In this document: positions 60,941 through 64,000 of the stretch, piece by piece | How the letters are laid out: every line of letters begins with the position of its first letter | How positions within the stretch are numbered: the stretch's first letter is position 1 | NCBI GenBank assembly: GCA_018433775.1 | Contig: JAHDQN010000026.1 | Coordinates: forward strand, 1-64,000 | Length of the DNA: 64,000 bases | Origin: Deltaproteobacteria bacterium | GTDB lineage: Bacteria; Desulfobacterota; Desulfomonilia; UBA1062 | Direction: 5' to 3' | Notes under the pieces: model-generated | Databases searched by the model: none | Seen by the model: only the letters and a program-made list of their open reading frames with translations | Told to the model about the DNA's origin: nothing | Made by a program: the position numbers and the translations under genes

Positions 60941-62359
60941 ATGGGATACGATGGGAGTTGCAGGATGGACGTCCAGGAGCGCGACTATGTCCAGCACCTT
61001 TTCGGCAAGCACATCTCCAGGGGTCAGGTGAGATACCTGAGGTGCGCGCACCTGGACATCTACGAGCGCAGCCGGCAAGGCTGCACGGTCGTGGATGCGG
61101 TTTCGGGAAAGAGATTTTTCGACTGCTTCAGCTCTGCGGGATGCTTCAATGTGGGCAGGGGAAACCCAAAGATCAGGGAGGTCCTCGAGAAGGCCCTGGA
61201 CGACTGGGACATGGGCTCGCACCACCTGCTCTCGGAGCCCAAGATCAGGTTTGCCGAAAAGTTGGCGTCGCTCTGCCCGGGCGACCTCGACAAGGTGGTG
61301 CTCTGCGCCTCGGGCGCGGACGCCTGCGCCGGTGCGATCAAGCTGGCAAGGGGCGCAACCGGCAGGAACGACGTGATCACCATGGACAAGGCCTATCACG
61401 GGCACGAGGGGTTCAGCCTCTCCGCCAACGGCAAGGACTATTACAAGGAGCTGTTCCAACCCCTGATGCCCGGATTTCACATCGTGCCCTTCGGCGACCT
61501 TGAGGCAATAAAAAGGTTTGCGTCAAAGGACATCGCCGCCATTGTCCTGGAGCCCGTACAGGGTGAGGGCGGCATCCACGTGGCGTCGCAGGAATTCATG
61601 CAGGGCTTGAGGGCGCTCTGCGACGAGCTGGGGATCATGCTCATCTTCGACGAGGTGCAGACCGGTTTCGGCCGCACGGGAAAGATGTGGGGCATGGAGC
61701 ACTACGGCCTGGTGCCCGACATCATGTTCACGGCCAAGTCCATCAGCGGCGGGCTCTACCCCAACGGCGCGGTGGTCTACCGGGACATCGGGGTTCTCAC
61801 CGGATACGTGGAAAAAAACCCGCTCTTCCACACCTCGCACGCAGGCGGGTCCGACCTTGGCTGCATCGTCTCGACGGCCGTGCTGGACTACCTGGTGGAA
61901 AACCGGGTGTGGGAACACGCCGCCAAGATCGGCAGGCGGTTCGAGGAAGGGCTCAGGGAGATCTGGAGAGAAAACAGCCACGTGGTCCGGGAGGTGCGGT
62001 CCCTGGGCCTCATGATCGGCATCGAATACAAATATGAATTCCTGGGCGCACTCATGGCCGACTGCCTCGCGAAGCAGGGGGTCTGGGCGGTGTACTCCGG
62101 GAATGCTCCCCAGGTCATGCGGTTCCAGATACCCATCACCGCCGGCATGGAAGAGGTGGAAGAGCTGCTGGCCCGCATCAGGGCCGCGGTGGACTCCATG
62201 AAGAAATACCTGGTCTTTCTCCTTCCCCTGGCGCGGGTCCCGATGTTCAGAATGATCCTCGACAATCTGAAGGTGCAGATCATCACGTTCAATCTCGTCC
62301 GGGACCTGGAAGAGCTCGTCTCGAAGTATGTGCTCAAGGCGCTGGGATACAGGAGGTGA
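60941..62359 (+). CDS. Class III aminotransferase (catalytic partner of a tandem pair)
   Basis: A 472-residue PLP enzyme of the class III (omega/acetylornithine) family. The PLP-binding set is complete: phosphate loop CASGADACAGAIKLARG, aromatic AYHGHEG, cofactor Asp in FDEVQTGFGRTG (Asp237) and Schiff-base Lys266 in TAKSISGGLYPNGA. A C-terminal extension of about 50 residues (YLVFLLPLARVPMFRMILDNLK) is hydrophobic and unusual for the family, possibly membrane-binding. The start follows GGGGAGG. It is followed after one base by a related gene lacking the catalytic Lys, and probably works with it. Confidence 0.9.
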   Translation: MGYDGSCRMDVQERDYVQHLFGKHISRGQVRYLRCAHLDIYERSRQGCTVVDAVSGKRFFDCFSSAGCFNVGRGNPKIREVLEKALDDWDMGSHHLLSEPKIRFAEKLASLCPGDLDKVVLCASGADACAGAIKLARGATGRNDVITMDKAYHGHEGFSLSANGKDYYKELFQPLMPGFHIVPFGDLEAIKRFASKDIAAIVLEPVQGEGGIHVASQEFMQGLRALCDELGIMLIFDEVQTGFGRTGKMWGMEHYGLVPDIMFTAKSISGGLYPNGAVVYRDIGVLTGYVEKNPLFHTSHAGGSDLGCIVSTAVLDYLVENRVWEHAAKIGRRFEEGLREIWRENSHVVREVRSLGLMIGIEYKYEFLGALMADCLAKQGVWAVYSGNAPQVMRFQIPITAGMEEVEELLARIRAAVDSMKKYLVFLLPLARVPMFRMILDNLKVQIITFNLVRDLEELVSKYVLKALGYRR

Positions 62360-62360
62360 G

Positions 62361-63605
62361 ATGATGAAAAAAGACCTTTCCACGAAACAGACGGACAGGG
62401 ACACGCTTTTCGCCGCTGCGGAGAAAGTGTTTTCGAAGAGCCTCGTAGACGGGATCCGGGAAAGGGGACACGGGTTCCTGGAGGCCGGGGGCGAGGGGGC
62501 GTATGTCTTCGACACGGACGGCAACCGTTATCTCGACTGCTCCTCATCGGCGGGCACATTCAACCTGGGCAGGAAGAACCGGGCAATAGCCGCCCGGTTC
62601 AAGAAGGCCCTTTTCGAGACCGACCAGGGCAACTTCGTGATGCCTTCCGAGGAAAAGGCCCTGCTGGCACGGAGGATTGCCGAGTTCGTTCCCGGGAATT
62701 TAAGTTGCGTGCTTTTCGGGGTGACCCGGGGCGAGTCCATGGACGCGGCCTGCAAGCTCGCACGGGGCTTCACGGAGAGGCCCGGTCTCATAACCGTGAG
62801 CGGTGGCTGCTACGGGGAGTCGGGCTTTGCCCTGAGCCTCTCGGAAAGAAAGGGAAAGGAGCAGTTCGGCGCACTGATTCCCGAAGTCACGGTCGTGCCG
62901 TTCGGGGATGCCCAGGCCGCGGAGTCAGTCATGGGAGAGCGTACTGCGGCCTTTGTCATGGAGCCGATCCAAGCCGAGAATGGCTGCCGCGCGGCTGAGG
63001 AGGAGTACTATGCCCGGATGCGTGCCCTGTGCGACCGCCACGGCGCACAGCTCATCTTCGACGAGACCGGAAGCGGTTTCGGCAGGACGGGCACCAGGTT
63101 CTTCTTCGAGCAGACCGGCGTGGAGCCGGATATCCTCGTGGTGGGCGAGGCCCTGACGGGCGGGATTTTCCCCATGACCGCCATGATCTTCACACCCGAG
63201 CTGAAACGGTTCTTCGACGTGCACCCCCTCATCCACCTGTGCACCTTCGGCGGCCACGATCTGGGGTGCAGGGCCGCCATGGCCGCCCTTGACGAGTACG
63301 ACCGGGAGAGCCCGTGGACCAATGCCCGTGACACGGGCGGGATACTGATCAAGGACCTGAGCAGGCTCGCGGGGAAAAAGGCGGCCTTGAAGTCGGTTAC
63401 GGGCCGGGGACTGCTGGTATCGCTGAGATTCGCTTCGGAGCAGGTTGCCCGTGCGTTCTGCGTGCATGCGGGTGCACACAGACTCATGCTGGAAACCGGC
63501 AGGGTGGATGGCTCGTGCGTTCTGCTGAGGCCGAGCCTGCTCATCGGCAGAAAAGAGGCATCGTTTATCACGGATGCGGTGAAAAAAATCCTGGACAGTC
63601 TCTGA
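62361..63605 (+). CDS. Class III aminotransferase homologue without the PLP lysine (pseudoenzyme)
   Basis: A 414-residue paralogue of the preceding aminotransferase. Most of the fold is recognisable (SSAGTFNLGRKNRAIA, FVMEPIQAENGC, FDETGSGFGRTG, GGHDLGC), but the Schiff-base Lys is Glu263 in VVGEALTGGIFP, where the upstream gene has TAKSISGGLYP. The PLP phosphate loop is also altered (GVTRGESMDAACKLAR). It is therefore unlikely to transaminate by itself. Class III enzymes are dimers with shared active sites, so a heterodimer with an active subunit is plausible. AGGAGG precedes the ATG and the gene follows by one base. Confidence 0.85.
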   Translation: MMKKDLSTKQTDRDTLFAAAEKVFSKSLVDGIRERGHGFLEAGGEGAYVFDTDGNRYLDCSSSAGTFNLGRKNRAIAARFKKALFETDQGNFVMPSEEKALLARRIAEFVPGNLSCVLFGVTRGESMDAACKLARGFTERPGLITVSGGCYGESGFALSLSERKGKEQFGALIPEVTVVPFGDAQAAESVMGERTAAFVMEPIQAENGCRAAEEEYYARMRALCDRHGAQLIFDETGSGFGRTGTRFFFEQTGVEPDILVVGEALTGGIFPMTAMIFTPELKRFFDVHPLIHLCTFGGHDLGCRAAMAALDEYDRESPWTNARDTGGILIKDLSRLAGKKAALKSVTGRGLLVSLRFASEQVARAFCVHAGAHRLMLETGRVDGSCVLLRPSLLIGRKEASFITDAVKKILDSL

Positions 63606-63847
63606 TCGTACCGGTAGGGCTGCCGAAAGGGTGGCGGTCGCACTCCAGGGAGCCTCTCCGCGGCCCTCTCCCGTACCGATAGAGCTTGTCCGGATGATGA
63701 GGAGGAGACAACCCGGGCGCACTGATCCGCACGCCTCCGATATCTCCCTGTCCGCTTCCCGTGAGATTCCCGGGCGTGTTGATCCGCACCGGACAATGTG
63801 TCATAGTTCCAAGGCGTTGATACATGCTCCCAGGAGGGAACCAGATC

Positions 63848-64000
63848 GTGGCGAGGAAACCGGTGCGGGAGGAGCGGAAAAGGCAGATACTCAAGGCCCT
63901 GGACCAGTGCCTCCTGGAGAAGTCGTTTCAGAACACCTCCATCAAGGACATCTCGCGGGCCGCGGGCGTGAACCACGGCGTGCTGCACTATTATTTCGCC
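63848..64000 (+). CDS. TetR-family regulator (N-terminal part, runs off window)
   Basis: The first 51 residues only. The TetR helix-turn-helix is clear: ILKALDQCLLEKSFQNTSIKDISRAAGVNHGVLHYYF. The GTG start has AGGAGG upstream. It lies downstream of the aminotransferase pair, so it may regulate it. Confidence 0.88.
   Translation, partial: MARKPVREERKRQILKALDQCLLEKSFQNTSIKDISRAAGVNHGVLHYYFA

Overview
This 64 kb window is GC-rich, gene-dense bacterial chromosome. I infer an anaerobic, probably Desulfobacterota-like (former Deltaproteobacteria) heterotroph. The pointers are an NAD-linked formate dehydrogenase built from Nuo-like modules, an FmdE-family protein beside a molybdate transporter, fatty-acid beta-oxidation genes, a V4R-like sensor kinase, a PEP-CTERM protein, and abundant membrane and efflux systems. 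This is inference from gene content; there is no rRNA gene, and I saw no tRNA, CRISPR array, complete insertion sequence or prophage.

Layout, left part. Positions 1-3039 (minus) hold a formate dehydrogenase operon: NuoE-like, NuoF-like, a possible 37-codon ORF, a single-domain response regulator, then the Mo/W catalytic subunit, cut by the window edge. Diverging from it is modABC with an FmdE-like gene and a Mop/molbindin gene (3442-6486). The intergenic region has two matching candidate operators and an 11-bp-phased G4/C4 array, so the Mo enzyme and Mo uptake may be co-regulated. Then come 3-hydroxyacyl-CoA dehydrogenase with enoyl-CoA hydratase, a LolA-like protein, aspartokinase, an MscS channel, an ABC substrate-binding protein, SHOCT and DUF3795 proteins, a 999-residue hybrid histidine kinase, a TPR protein and a PEP-CTERM protein.

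Middle part. A YhaO/YhaN-like (SbcCD-type) pair (21358-26105) is followed by DUF2795, an LpxL-type acyltransferase, a CPBP protease with a UbiA prenyltransferase, a 562-residue membrane protein with a duplicated about 70-residue repeat, two small membrane proteins and a FadL-type porin. The most interesting segment is 34515-41905 (minus). It is a compact six-gene operon of a KDSR-like SDR, an NAD-dependent epimerase/reductase, an FGGY sugar kinase, a class III aminotransferase, a RuBisCO-like protein lacking canonical carboxylase residues, and a PLC-like protein. A divergent AraC regulator follows, with an amidohydrolase convergent to it. I know of no described pathway with this gene set.

Right part. 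A DUF362 protein, a TolC-MacA-MacB-type efflux operon (47018-51721), a ClpP-class SDH protease, a GYD protein, a Big_2-containing lipoprotein, a PhaC-like alpha/beta hydrolase, an MMPL/RND exporter, a GNAT acetyltransferase gene interrupted by one in-frame TAG, and an MBL-fold hydrolase. The last unit (60941-63605) is a tandem pair of class III aminotransferase homologues; the second has Glu where the PLP-binding Lys should be, suggesting an active/pseudoenzyme pair. A TetR regulator starts at the right edge.
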